Source: Desulfovibrionaceae bacterium (GTDB taxonomy: Bacteria; Desulfobacterota; Desulfovibrionia; Desulfovibrionales; Desulfovibrionaceae). Taken from it: DNA of 35,110 bases. The DNA lies in contig JADFXV010000032.1 of NCBI GenBank assembly GCA_015233395.1, positions 1 through 35,110 on the forward strand. Reading direction: 5' to 3'. The notes beneath the pieces are model-generated. The model searched no databases. It worked only from the letters and a program-made list of their open reading frames with translations, and was not told the DNA's origin. Of this stretch, positions 1 to 7,710 are shown in pieces. The position numbers and the translations under genes were made by a program. Each line of letters starts with the position of its first letter. The first letter of the stretch is position 1.

Positions 1-24
1 GGCGGCCCGCGGACCGGCGCATAC

Positions 25-100
25 CACCCCTGTCATGGGGGTCTGGGGGCGATTATCGCCCCCAGCGAAGGAGTCCAGAGGAGGCGGAGCCTCCTTTGGC
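25..100. repeat. Family B hairpin repeat, copy 0 (reverse orientation)
   Basis: Contains an 11-bp-arm palindrome at 43-65 (CTGGGGGCGAT, one base, ATCGCCCCCAG) and a second hairpin at about 79-96 (AGGAGGC/GCCTCCT). The CGAT-N-ATCG core and flanking GGTC match the hairpin at 6694-6716 read on the other strand. It lies upstream of the first gene. The stretch 100-185 is GC-rich and has further imperfect inverted repeats (GGCCCCCGGAGGG twice) but no gene. Confidence 0.6.
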
Positions 101-200
101 CCCCGGAGGGCGGGGGTGGGGGGCGGCGCCCCTTGGTTCCGGCCCCCGGAGGGCTAAAATAGCTGTTTCTTTGGCGGCCGCGTTTTTGTAGGGTGGCGGC

Positions 201-2888
201 ATGGCTCTTGGCAATTTGAACGCACTTTTCCGTCCCAACTCCGTGGCGATCGTCGGGGCGGCGGACGAGCCGGGCAACGTCGGCCTTGAGATCATGCGCA
301 ACATCCGCGCCGGGCGGTTTTTGGGTCCGGTCATGCCGCTTGATCCGGGCAAGCGTCCGGTCATGGGGGTCGAGTCCTACCGCGACGTGGACACCTTGCC
401 GCTGACTCCGGATCTGGCGGTGATCTGCAGCCCGCCGGAAGAGTCGCCGGCCTGGATCCGGGCGTTTGGGCGGCGCGGCGCCAAGGGCGCGATCGTGCTC
501 TGCCCGGGCTACGCCAAATTGCCCCGCGAAAGCAAAAAAGAGCTCCAGGTCAAAATGCTCGAGGCGGCCCGGTCCAACGACATCCGCCTGATCGGTCCGA
601 GCGGCATGGGCGTGCAGACGCCGCTGATCGGCCTGAACGCCTCGCTTTCCGAGACCAAGGTCAAGCCCGGCAGGACCGCTTTTCTGTCGCAATCGGCCTC
701 GCTGTTCGCCACGGTTCTGGACTGGGCCAAATCCGGAGGCATCGGCTTTTCCTATGTGGTGTCGCTCGGCGACGCCGTGGACGCCGGTTTTGCCGAGATC
801 ATCGATTTTCTCAGTTCCGACGCCCACACCCGTTCGATTCTGCTGTACATCGACTCCATCACCGACGCCCGCAACTTCATGAGCGCGGCCCGGGCGGCCT
901 CGCGCAACAAGCCGGTTCTGGTCATCAAGCCCGGCCGCAAATTGTCCTACGACGCGGCCAGCCAGTCGATGGTCTCGCGCGGCCTGGACGAGGTGTACGG
1001 CGAGGCCTTCCGGCGCGCGGGCATGCTCAGGGTGCAAGACATCGACACGCTTTTCGACGCGGCCTCGACCCTGGTGCGCACCCAGCCGATCAAGGGCGAG
1101 CGCCTGGCCATCCTGACCAACGGCGGCAGCATCGGCATCATGGCAGCCGACGCGCTTCTGGACGCGGGCGGCAGGCTGGCCGCCTTCACCGAGGAAACCA
1201 AGCGCGCCCTGGAGGAACTGCTCGGCCGCTACTGGTTCCGCCAGGGCGTGGTGGACTTGAGTTTCGATTCCTCGCCGGAAAAATGCGCCGAGGCGGCCGC
1301 CGTTCTGCTGCGCGACAAGCAGACCAACGCCGTCTTGCTCATCAACGTGCCCTTTGCCGGGGTTTCCGGCGTCGAGACGGCCAAGGCGGTGATCGCCCAG
1401 GCGGCCAAGAGCCACCGGCCGCTGCTGACTTGCTGGATGGGTTTTCAGGCCGCCGAACCGTCACGGGCGCTTTTTAACGAGGCCGGGATACCGACCTACG
1501 AGACGCCGGAAAAGGCCGTCCGGGCCTTCATGAACATGGTCGAGCACCGGCGCAACCAGGATCTGCTCATGGAAATGCCCCGGTCCCTGCCGGAGGAGTT
1601 CGTGCCGGACGCGAACAAGGCCAGGGAAGTGATCGAGGCGGCTTTGGCCGAGGGACGTGCCGAACTGACCGAGCCCGAAGCCAAGGCGGTGCTGGCCGCG
1701 TACCGGATTCCGGCGGTCGATTCGAGGCTGGCCCGGGACGCCAAGCAGGCCACGGCCGCGGCGATGGAACTCGGTTTTCCCGTGGCCGTGAAGATTTCCT
1801 CGCCGGATATTCCCCAACCTTTCGACGTCGGCGGCGTCGAACTCGACCTGGAAACGCCGCCGGCCGTGGCCGAGGCCGTGCTGGCCATCATGGGCCGGAC
1901 CCTGAAACTGCGGCCCAAGGCCAAGGTCGCCGGGTTCATCGTCCAGCGCATGGGCCGCATCGCCGGCGCGGCCGAGGTTTCGCTGCAAGCCGAGGTCGAT
2001 CCCGTCTTCGGGCCGTTCGTGCGCTTCGGGCTCGGCGGCATGGCCGGCCGGCGCACGAGGGACAAGGCCGTGGCCTTGCCGCCGCTGAACATGGGCCTGG
2101 CCCGCGAGCTGATCTCGCGCACCCGGGTGTCGAAGATGCTCGAAGGCTTCGGCGGCCAGCCAGGCGCGGACATCGACAAGCTCTGCCTGGCCTTGGTGCA
2201 GCTTACCCAATTGATGACGGACCTGGGCGAACTGACCGGCGTCGATTTGAATCCCGTGCTCGCGGGCGAGGAAGGCGTCCTGGTCATCGGCGCGCGCATG
2301 CGCATCGCCCAAACGCTCGTCCCCGGTCCGCAGCGCCTGGCCGTGCGGCCCTATCCGAGCGAACTGGAGGAATGCGTCACGTTGCGCGACGGCCGCAAGC
2401 TCCTGCTGCGCCCGATCCGGCCCGAGGACGAGACCTCGCACTACGAATTTTTCAGCCACCTCTCGCCCGAGGACCTGCGCTACCGCTTTTTCGGCATCGT
2501 GCGCGAACTTTCCCACCAGGAGATGGCCAAGCTCACCCAGATAGACTATGAACGCGAAATGGCCTTCGTGGCCATCGCCGAGAGCGAGGGCGAGACGCCG
2601 GTGACGCTCGGCGAGGTCCGGGCGGCGAGCAGGCCCGACAACAGTTCGGCCGAGTTCGCGATCATCATCCGCTCCGACGGCAAGGGCCTGGGCCTGGGCA
2701 CGATTTTGATGGACAAGATCATCCGCTACTGCCGCGCGCGAGGGACGAACTGGCTGACCGGCCAGGCGCTGCTCGACAACCAGGGCATGCAGGGCCTGGC
2801 GAAAAAGATGGGATTTTCCGTACACAAGGACGCCGACGACGAGGTGGTGGAAATGAAATTGCAACTCAATGCCGGCGAAAAACAGTAA
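201..2888 (+). CDS. patZ: PatZ-like protein lysine acetyltransferase (degenerate ADP-forming acyl-CoA synthetase fused to GNAT domain)
   Basis: An 895-residue protein, close to the length of E. coli PatZ (about 886). Order of domains: CoA-binding Rossmann fold (about 1-130), succinyl-CoA-ligase-like domains (about 140-460), ATP-grasp domain (about 480-700), and a GNAT acetyltransferase domain (about 725-885) with the acetyl-CoA loop GKGLGLGTIL. Active ADP-forming synthetases carry a phosphorylated His in an SHTG motif after the KAGR stretch. Here KPGRKLSYDAASQSMVSRG has no His, as in PatZ. I infer that the ligase half senses acyl-CoA or is structural and that the protein acetylates lysines of metabolic enzymes such as acetyl-CoA synthetase. 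The ATG at 201 follows AGGGTGG. It ends 11 bases before the protease start, so the two may be co-transcribed. Function as an active synthetase is the less likely alternative. Confidence 0.88.
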   Translation: MALGNLNALFRPNSVAIVGAADEPGNVGLEIMRNIRAGRFLGPVMPLDPGKRPVMGVESYRDVDTLPLTPDLAVICSPPEESPAWIRAFGRRGAKGAIVLCPGYAKLPRESKKELQVKMLEAARSNDIRLIGPSGMGVQTPLIGLNASLSETKVKPGRTAFLSQSASLFATVLDWAKSGGIGFSYVVSLGDAVDAGFAEIIDFLSSDAHTRSILLYIDSITDARNFMSAARAASRNKPVLVIKPGRKLSYDAASQSMVSRGLDEVYGEAFRRAGMLRVQDIDTLFDAASTLVRTQPIKGERLAILTNGGSIGIMAADALLDAGGRLAAFTEETKRALEELLGRYWFRQGVVDLSFDSSPEKCAEAAAVLLRDKQTNAVLLINVPFAGVSGVETAKAVIAQAAKSHRPLLTCWMGFQAAEPSRALFNEAGIPTYETPEKAVRAFMNMVEHRRNQDLLMEMPRSLPEEFVPDANKAREVIEAALAEGRAELTEPEAKAVLAAYRIPAVDSRLARDAKQATAAAMELGFPVAVKISSPDIPQPFDVGGVELDLETPPAVAEAVLAIMGRTLKLRPKAKVAGFIVQRMGRIAGAAEVSLQAEVDPVFGPFVRFGLGGMAGRRTRDKAVALPPLNMGLARELISRTRVSKMLEGFGGQPGADIDKLCLALVQLTQLMTDLGELTGVDLNPVLAGEEGVLVIGARMRIAQTLVPGPQRLAVRPYPSELEECVTLRDGRKLLLRPIRPEDETSHYEFFSHLSPEDLRYRFFGIVRELSHQEMAKLTQIDYEREMAFVAIAESEGETPVTLGEVRAASRPDNSSAEFAIIIRSDGKGLGLGTILMDKIIRYCRARGTNWLTGQALLDNQGMQGLAKKMGFSVHKDADDEVVEMKLQLNAGEKQ

Positions 2889-2899
2889 GGGTCGCGGCG

Positions 2900-4003
2900 A
2901 TGCAAATGCACGGCAAGAGGAACGGGAGCGAAAAATTCCATCTTTTTTCCGCGCCCGGCAAGAAAAATACGCCGCGCCGGCATGTTGCGGCGGTGTTCTG
3001 CCTGCTTGTCTTGGCCGTCTGCACGGCGCGGCCGGCCCAGGCCGCCACCGTCCTGACCGGGACCGGGTTCGTGGTCTCGCGCCAGGGGCACGTGCTCACC
3101 AATTACCACGTCATCGAAGGCACACGCGGCCTGCGCGGCCAGATCGACGGCCGCGAGTTCACGCTCACCGTGCTGCGCACCGACCCGGACCGCGACCTGG
3201 CGCTGCTGCAAATCCAGGGGCAGGCCCCGCCGCCGCTGGCCTTCCGCCAAGGCAAACCCATCCGCCCGGGCGACGCGGTCGTGGCCGTGGGCTACCCCCT
3301 GCAGGGCATCCTCGCCCACGAAGCCAACGTCACCACCGGCGACATGAGCGCCAGCGCCGGTCCCGGCGGCAATAGAAACCTCATTCAGATCACCGCGCCC
3401 ATCCAGCCCGGCAACTCCGGCGGCCCGGTGCTCGACTCCTACGGCCTGGTCGTGGGCGTGGCCGTGGCCCAGCTCGGCGTCAAGGACACCTTCGCCGCGA
3501 CCGGCGACATCCCCCAAAACGTCAATTTCGCCGTCAAAGGCTCCGTGGCCCAGGACTTCCTGGAAAAAAACGGCGTCCTGCTCACCCTGCGCGATCCGGT
3601 CGAGGAAAAAAGACCCGCCGACATCGGCGAAACGGCCCGCCGAAGCTCCGTGTTCATCATCGGCGATCTTACGGGCTCGGCCGCAGGTCCGCCCAGACCC
3701 AGGGACAATGCCCCGAGCCCGCCGGATCACCCCCCCGCCGGACAGCAACAATCGGACCTGCCGCCGGTCATCGACAACCCCGCCGGACGGGGCAAACTCA
3801 ACTACGCCCTGGAATATCTGCGCGACAACCAACCCCAGGTCTGGCAAGACCGGGACTCGGGACAAGACGTCACCGTCAAGGCCACCGCCACCCACGAATA
3901 CAACAACCGCCCGCCCTGCCGCGACTTCTCGGTCGAATGGGGCGACTGGTTCTACGAAGGCCGCGCCTGCCGCCAAGGCAGGGAAAACTGGCGCATAGAG
4001 TGA
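2900..4003 (+). CDS. Secreted trypsin-like (S1C) serine protease with C-terminal 17-kDa-surface-antigen-like domain
   Basis: A 367-residue protein. A basic N-terminal stretch and hydrophobic core (about 29-43) end in AQA at 46-48, a likely signal peptidase I site, so export to the periplasm or beyond is expected. The catalytic triad is visible: H70 (TNYHVIEG), D99 (DRDLALL) and S173 (QPGNSGGPV). There is no PDZ domain, unlike DegP/HtrA. After a Pro-rich linker (about 255-290), residues about 296-367 (NYALEYLRDNQ through RACRQGRENWRIE) resemble the C-terminal domain of 17-kDa surface antigens (RT0821/Lpp0805 type), with its two Cys in CRDFS and ACRQG. That domain call is from memory of the family. 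The start at 2900 has AAGGG about 8 bases upstream, overlapping the patZ stop. An alternative start is the ATG at 2906. Confidence 0.85.
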   Translation: MQMHGKRNGSEKFHLFSAPGKKNTPRRHVAAVFCLLVLAVCTARPAQAATVLTGTGFVVSRQGHVLTNYHVIEGTRGLRGQIDGREFTLTVLRTDPDRDLALLQIQGQAPPPLAFRQGKPIRPGDAVVAVGYPLQGILAHEANVTTGDMSASAGPGGNRNLIQITAPIQPGNSGGPVLDSYGLVVGVAVAQLGVKDTFAATGDIPQNVNFAVKGSVAQDFLEKNGVLLTLRDPVEEKRPADIGETARRSSVFIIGDLTGSAAGPPRPRDNAPSPPDHPPAGQQQSDLPPVIDNPAGRGKLNYALEYLRDNQPQVWQDRDSGQDVTVKATATHEYNNRPPCRDFSVEWGDWFYEGRACRQGRENWRIE

Positions 4004-4004
4004 G

Positions 4005-4195
4005 CCAGGGGAAGGGGCTTCGCCCCTTCCCCTGGACCCCATCCCGCTGGGGCTTTGCCCCAGACCCCACCGGGGGGGGTGCCCCCCCCGGACCCCCTCG
4101 ACAAGGGCCTTGGGTGCGACATTATTCCATTAATAAGGCGTCCGGGCTTGAGCAGGGGGGATTCGCGAATCGCCTTCTTCGCTTTGCCCCGTCTT
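4005..4195. repeat. Family B multi-hairpin repeat, copy 1
   Basis: Starts two bases after the protease stop. Three hairpins in a row: 4005-4035 (14-bp arms, CCAGGGGAAGGGGC with TTC loop), 4047-4063 (CTGGGGC/GCCCCAG, TTT loop) and 4070-4091 (10-bp arms of CC then eight G). Each is followed by GACCCC. Then comes CCTCGACA-GGGCCTTGGG, then AGGCG-CCGGGCT and a palindrome GATTCGCGAATC at 4160-4171. The same order recurs at 6651-6815. The first hairpin may act as a terminator, although no T-tract follows. The rest of 4196-4320 shows no gene. Confidence 0.75.
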
Positions 4196-4320
4196 CCCTG
4201 GTCCTGCCGGACCACCGTATCCGGAACGGCTTGTCTTTCTTTGCGTCCGAGGGTATGCGGCTGCCGTCGGAGGCCGTGGTCCCGTATTCCCGCCGTTCTC
4301 CGCTGAATCGGCAAAGAGCG

Positions 4321-4344
4321 TTTATCATTTTGTAAATGAATAAA
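4321..4344. promoter_or_regulatory. AT-rich near-palindrome upstream of the ferredoxin-AOR operon
   Basis: TTTATCATTT, TGT, AAATGAATAAA forms 10-bp arms with one extra base in the right arm. It sits about 100 bases before the ferredoxin start in an otherwise GC-rich region. It could be an operator or part of an AT-rich promoter. It could also be the outer edge of the adjoining repeat, whose end is AAAGTTTTTTGG. Confidence 0.3.
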
Positions 4345-4426
4345 GTTTTTTGGAGGGGAGGGTCCGGGAGGGGAACCTTTTGTTCACAAAAGGTTCCCCT
4401 CCCGGTTTCTCGCATCCCACTCTCTC
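4341..4426 (-). repeat. Family A hairpin repeat, copy 1
   Basis: A perfect inverted repeat with 20-bp arms at 4364-4383 and 4386-4405, separated by two bases, with centre TTTTGT-TC-ACAAAA. Flanks follow the family pattern read on the minus strand: GAGAA before the palindrome and CCAAAAAACTTTA at the far end. It lies in the presumed 5' leader of the ferredoxin gene, ending about 20 bases before its start codon, so the RNA could fold into a very stable hairpin there. Confidence 0.85.
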
Positions 4427-4445
4427 CCCCTCCAAAGGAGTTTCC

Positions 4446-4916
4446 ATGAAAATTTTGCGAGCGCCGCGCGTCGAGCGCTGCGTGGGGTGCGATTCCTGTT
4501 CGCTGGCCTGCGCGCGGCTGGTGCACAAGCGCATTTCCTGGACCACCGCCGGCATCCGGATCACCTCCTCGGGCGGTCTGAGCACCGGTTTTGAGGCCAA
4601 GATCTGCCTGGCCTGCGATCCCGCGCCCTGCGCGGCCGCCTGTCCGACCGGCTCGTACAGCCAGCGCAAGGGCGGCGGGGTCAGGGTCAAGCCCGACGTC
4701 TGCATCCGTTGCGGCGCTTGCGCCAAGGCCTGTCCGGTGGACGCGATCTACATCGAGCCCGAGACGAACGTTCCCTTCGTGTGCCTGCATTGCGGCCGCT
4801 GCGTGGGGTTTTGCCCGCACCAGTGCCTGGAGATGATCGACGCGCCGGGAACCGCGGACGCGGCGGTCCCGGTCACGGACGCGGCCCAGGAAAAGGAGGC
4901 GTCCCATGCCGGCTGA
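4446..4916 (+). CDS. Four-cluster ferredoxin, electron-transfer partner of aldehyde:ferredoxin oxidoreductase
   Basis: A 156-residue protein with sixteen Cys arranged as four [4Fe-4S] motifs: C12/15/18/22, C54/57/62/66, C86/89/92/96 and C113/116/119/123. The last two form a classic 2x[4Fe-4S] ferredoxin module (CIRCGACAKACP and CLHCGRCVGFCP). The first two are of the DMSO-reductase beta-subunit or HycB type. It probably takes electrons from the oxidoreductase encoded immediately downstream, whose start overlaps its end by 11 bases, so the two are translationally coupled. The ATG at 4446 has AAAGGAG five bases upstream. A reading frame continues upstream through the hairpin repeat but has no Shine-Dalgarno support. 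Confidence 0.9.
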   Translation: MKILRAPRVERCVGCDSCSLACARLVHKRISWTTAGIRITSSGGLSTGFEAKICLACDPAPCAAACPTGSYSQRKGGGVRVKPDVCIRCGACAKACPVDAIYIEPETNVPFVCLHCGRCVGFCPHQCLEMIDAPGTADAAVPVTDAAQEKEASHAG

Positions 4917-6648
4917 ACCGTTTCGCGTGCTCATGGTGGATTTGACCCGGGGCCGGGGCGAATACATTAATTTCGGCGACAAAAACGAGCATTTGGGCGG
5001 TTCCGGTCTGGCGGCGGCGCTGTTTGCCGCGTACGCGGACGTGAGCGCCCCGGCGCTTGCTCCCGAGCAGCCGCTGATTTTCGCCATCGGGCCTTTGACC
5101 GGCTGTTATCCGCTGATGAGCAAGACCGTGTGCGCCTTCAAGTCGCCCTACAACGAGCAGTACGCCGAATCCCACGCCGGCGGGCGTCTGGCCTTGTCCC
5201 TGCGTTTCGCCGGGATCGACGCCCTGGTCATCCGGGGCAGGTCGCCGGTTTTGTCCGCCCTGGCCGTGGGCATCCGCAGGCTCGATTTCGTGGACGTGCA
5301 TTTCCTGCGCGGTTTTGACGTCTTCACCACCGGCAAGCAGCTGCGCAAGCTGCATCGCTCCGGCGCGGGCCACCGCAGCACGCTGCGCATCGGCCCGGCG
5401 GGCGAGAATCAGGTGGCCTACGCCTGCATCAATGTCGACACCTACCGCCATTTCGGCCGCCTGGGCTCCGGCGCGGTCATGGGCGCGAAGAATCTCAAGG
5501 CCATCGTGATCGACGGCGGCAAGAGCCTGCCCGCGCCCGCGGGCAAGGACTACCCCGACGTGTTCAAGGCGATCTACGACCAGGTCGTGGATTCGGGCAT
5601 GATGAAGAAATACCACGACCTGGGCACTCCGGAAAACCTGCTGGCGCTCAACGAACTGTCCGCGCTGCCCTGGAAGAACCTGCAATCGACCAAGGAAGCG
5701 GCCATCGAAAACGTTTCGGGCGAGGCCTTCGCCCGCGACCTGCTTCTGCGCAAGGCGGCCTGCGCCGGCTGTCCGGTCGGCTGCATCCACGTCGGGCTTT
5801 TGCGCGAGAAATACGCCGCCAACAACGACTACCTCTATCGCCAGGTGTCCTACGACTACGAACCGCTGTTCGCCGACGGCACCATGCTCGGCATCACGAG
5901 CGCCTCGGGGATTCTCGCGGTCATGGACGAGATCGAGCGCCAGGGCGTGGACTGCATGAGCGCGGGCGTGGCCCTGGCCTGGGCCACCGAGGCGGCGCAA
6001 AAGGGCGCGATCGGCCTTGCCGAGACCATCGTGCCGCTGGCCTTCGACGACGTGGCCGGCTACCGCGAGGCGGTGCGCCACCTGGGCAACCGCACCAACG
6101 AGTTCTACCGCCTGCTCGGCCAGGGAACCATGGTCGCGGCCGCACAATACAAGGGCGAGGACTACGCCTGCGTGCTCGGTCAGGAAATGAGCGGCTACGC
6201 CACCGGCGAAGTGTTCTACATCTCCCAGGCCATGGGCGTGCGCCATTCGCACCTCGACAGCGGCGGCTATTCCTACGACCAGAAACACACCGACAAGGAC
6301 GCCGTCAAAGCCATCGACTTTTTGGTCGCCGACGAGGCCGACCGGGTGGCGCTGACTTCCATGGTCAGCTGCCTCTTCGCCCGCAACGTCTACACCCCGG
6401 AAACCCTGGGCCGCGCGCTGTCCGCCATGGGCCTGTCCGGCATGGCCGAAAACCTCGGCAAAGCGGCGCGGAACATCCAGAAACTGCGCTGGAAAAACAA
6501 GATCGACTGCGGCTTCAAACCGCGCGAAGTCAAAATCCCCAAGCGCTTCTACGAAGTGACCAACTGGAAAGGCCAAGCCGACCCGGCCTACCTGGAAGAA
6601 CTCAAAACCTACTACGCCTCCCGTATCGAGGCGCTCGTAAGCGCCTAG
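4906..6648 (+). CDS. aor: Aldehyde:ferredoxin oxidoreductase (tungsten/molybdenum pterin enzyme)
   Basis: A 580-residue protein of normal family length, which oxidises aldehydes to acids with ferredoxin as acceptor, in the cytoplasm. The N-terminal pterin-binding domain has GRLGSGAVMGAKNLKAI, a family hallmark. The [4Fe-4S] ligands are C286, C289 and C293 (CAGCPVGC) and C489 (SCLFARN). This spacing is close to that of Pyrococcus furiosus AOR (C288/C291/C295/C494). A DCMSAG motif is also typical. An AAAAGGAGG sequence precedes the ATG at 4906. The gene overlaps the ferredoxin gene, and moaA at 18882-19895 could supply pterin cofactor. The metal (W or Mo) and the physiological aldehyde or acyl substrate cannot be told from sequence. 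Other AOR-family members, such as aromatic acyl-CoA reductases, are possible. Confidence 0.93.
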   Translation: MPAEPFRVLMVDLTRGRGEYINFGDKNEHLGGSGLAAALFAAYADVSAPALAPEQPLIFAIGPLTGCYPLMSKTVCAFKSPYNEQYAESHAGGRLALSLRFAGIDALVIRGRSPVLSALAVGIRRLDFVDVHFLRGFDVFTTGKQLRKLHRSGAGHRSTLRIGPAGENQVAYACINVDTYRHFGRLGSGAVMGAKNLKAIVIDGGKSLPAPAGKDYPDVFKAIYDQVVDSGMMKKYHDLGTPENLLALNELSALPWKNLQSTKEAAIENVSGEAFARDLLLRKAACAGCPVGCIHVGLLREKYAANNDYLYRQVSYDYEPLFADGTMLGITSASGILAVMDEIERQGVDCMSAGVALAWATEAAQKGAIGLAETIVPLAFDDVAGYREAVRHLGNRTNEFYRLLGQGTMVAAAQYKGEDYACVLGQEMSGYATGEVFYISQAMGVRHSHLDSGGYSYDQKHTDKDAVKAIDFLVADEADRVALTSMVSCLFARNVYTPETLGRALSAMGLSGMAENLGKAARNIQKLRWKNKIDCGFKPREVKIPKRFYEVTNWKGQADPAYLEELKTYYASRIEALVSA

Positions 6649-6650
6649 CG

Positions 6651-6830
6651 CCAGGGGAAGGGGTGTTGCCCCTTCCCCTGGACCCCATCCTCACCGGGGG
6701 CGATGATCGCCCCCGGACCCCCTCGACAGGGGGCCTTGGGCGCGACAACACCGCGATGATGAGGCGACCGGGCTGGAGTAGGGGCGATTCACGAATCGCC
6801 CTTCTTCGCGTCGCCTCTTCATTTCTCTCG
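6651..6830. repeat. Family B multi-hairpin repeat, copy 2
   Basis: Begins two bases after the oxidoreductase stop. The first hairpin (6651-6681, 13-bp arms CCAGGGGAAGGGG) is nearly identical to that at 4005. The second (6694-6716) has 11-bp arms around CGAT-G-ATCG, matching 43-65. Then CTCGACAGGGGGCCTTGGGCGCGACA, in two parts, matches 4098-4120. AGGCGACCGGGCT and the palindrome GGCGATTC-A-CGAATCGCC at 6783-6800 match 4136-4175. A reading frame across this repeat is not a gene. Confidence 0.75.
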
Positions 6831-6952
6831 CATCATCGAAACGAATCCATCCACCGGCCGGACATCGGAACTATTGATTTGATTGTTCTCCCGGGCGGTG
6901 TCAAATAATCAAAGAGTATAGGTTGGTTATCAGCGTCAGAAGTCGGGGCGGA
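6831..6952 (+). promoter_or_regulatory. AT-rich leader before the TusA-like gene, weak promoter candidate
   Basis: After the repeat, 6874-6922 is AT-rich and contains TTGATTTGATT and, 15-20 bases on, AAATAATCAAA, an imperfect inverted repeat (TTTGATT/AATCAAA). Candidate promoter boxes are TTGTTC (6883) and TAATCA (6906), 17 bases apart, each a weak match to sigma-70 consensus. Confidence 0.3.
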
Positions 6953-7210
6953 ATGCGTTCAAACTATCCGGAACATTGGCGATTCGACGACGAGTTCGAC
7001 GGCGGCGAGGAAACCTGCGGCCGGGTGATCGTCAATCTGTTCACCTATCTCAAGTCGATCGAGCCCGGAACCCGGGTGTTGCTCATCTCCACGGACGCGG
7101 CCGCGCCGGTGGAGTTTCCCGCCTGGTGCCGCATGACCGAAAACGCCCTGCTGGATCAGGCCCATCCCTTCTATCTCATCGAATACAAACCCAAACTGAA
7201 AAAGGAGTGA
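6953..7210 (+). CDS. TusA/SirA-family sulfur-carrier-like protein
   Basis: An 85-residue protein with the TusA-type layout: EEFDGGEETCGR near the N-terminus (C22), a helix, EPGTRVLLISTDAAAP, then PAWCRMTEN and a final strand. C22 lies where TusA carries its persulfide, but the usual CPxP motif is replaced by CGRV, so sulfur transfer is not certain. It resembles the N-terminal domain of the protein at 8436 (FDGGDLDCGS and PPWCRLTGH) and so the two are paralogous. I chose the ATG at 6953, preceded by GGGGCGG, because family members begin about ten residues before the WxFDxEFDGG block. A TTG at 6923 is an alternative. The DsrE-like gene starts four bases after its stop, so they form one operon. 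Likely role: relay of sulfur or selenium in the cytoplasm. Confidence 0.75.
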   Translation: MRSNYPEHWRFDDEFDGGEETCGRVIVNLFTYLKSIEPGTRVLLISTDAAAPVEFPAWCRMTENALLDQAHPFYLIEYKPKLKKE

Positions 7211-7214
7211 CCCC

Positions 7215-7580
7215 ATGGCCGGAAAATTCTGCGTGACCATCACCCATTGCCGCACCGACGGCGACAAGGCCACCTTGGGCTTCGTCGTCGCCAACGCCGC
7301 CCAGGGCAGCGAAAAGGAAACCATGGTCTTTCTGAGCACCGACGGCGTCTACTGCGCCGTCAAGGGCGAAGCCGAAAAAATCAACGAGGGCGCTCCCTTC
7401 GCACCGCTTAAGGAACTCATCAGCAAATACCAGGCCGCCGGCGGCAAGATCTACGTCTGCACCCCGTGCCTGAAAAAACGCGGCCTGGGCGAAGCCGACC
7501 TGATCGAAGGCGCCACCCCGGCCGGCGGCGCGGCCCTGGTCGAATGGCTTGCGTCCGGCTCGCCCAGCGTCGGCTACTAG
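7215..7580 (+). CDS. DsrE-family sulfur-relay protein
   Basis: A 121-residue protein of DsrE/TusD size and fold pattern: short N-terminal strand (KFCVTITHC), helix, central strand ETMVFLSTDGVYCAVKG, then GGKIYVCTPCLKKRGL. C82 and C85 lie in the loop where DsrE/TusD proteins carry the reactive Cys. The partner is probably the TusA-like protein four bases upstream, as TusA hands persulfide to DsrE/TusD in the E. coli and Dsr relays. ATG at 7215 has AAAAAGGAGTG just upstream. Whether it handles sulfur or selenium is open; DsrE-like proteins are among known bacterial selenoprotein families, but this copy uses Cys. Confidence 0.82.
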   Translation: MAGKFCVTITHCRTDGDKATLGFVVANAAQGSEKETMVFLSTDGVYCAVKGEAEKINEGAPFAPLKELISKYQAAGGKIYVCTPCLKKRGLGEADLIEGATPAGGAALVEWLASGSPSVGY

Positions 7581-7590
7581 GGGGCTAGAG

Positions 7591-7632
7591 CGAGGGTTCG
7601 GAGGAGGAACCCCCGCCTCCGAAAAACTTTCG
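7591..7632 (+). repeat. Family A-like short hairpin, copy 2
   Basis: TTCGGAGG (7597-7604) pairs with CCTCCGAA (7616-7623) and is followed by AAAACTTT, the family A end motif. It is a short derivative of the longer elements. It lies 16 bases after the DsrE-like stop and may terminate transcription or mark the operon break before the cation transporter. Confidence 0.6.
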
Positions 7633-7710
7633 TGGTTGCGCGGGGGCCGGCGCCGGCGTATGCAAGGGCGTTTTGGAAAACGGAAAAAAATCATACGCCG
7701 GGGAAATGTC

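Noticed and set aside
3937-4335. Frames across the family B repeats (also 6663-6908)
   Set aside because: They are translations of hairpin arrays with no conserved protein features.
4873-6576. Long antisense frame opposite the oxidoreductase gene
   Set aside because: It mirrors third-position GC bias of the sense gene and has no recognisable motif. The same applies to antisense frames at 13842-15785, 16830-18869, 19898-22105, 24466-26511 and 32666-34123.
7549-7710. Longer CDF transporter starting inside the DsrE-like gene
   Set aside because: The extra residues are encoded by repeat sequence and overlap another gene; 7711 has a ribosome site.
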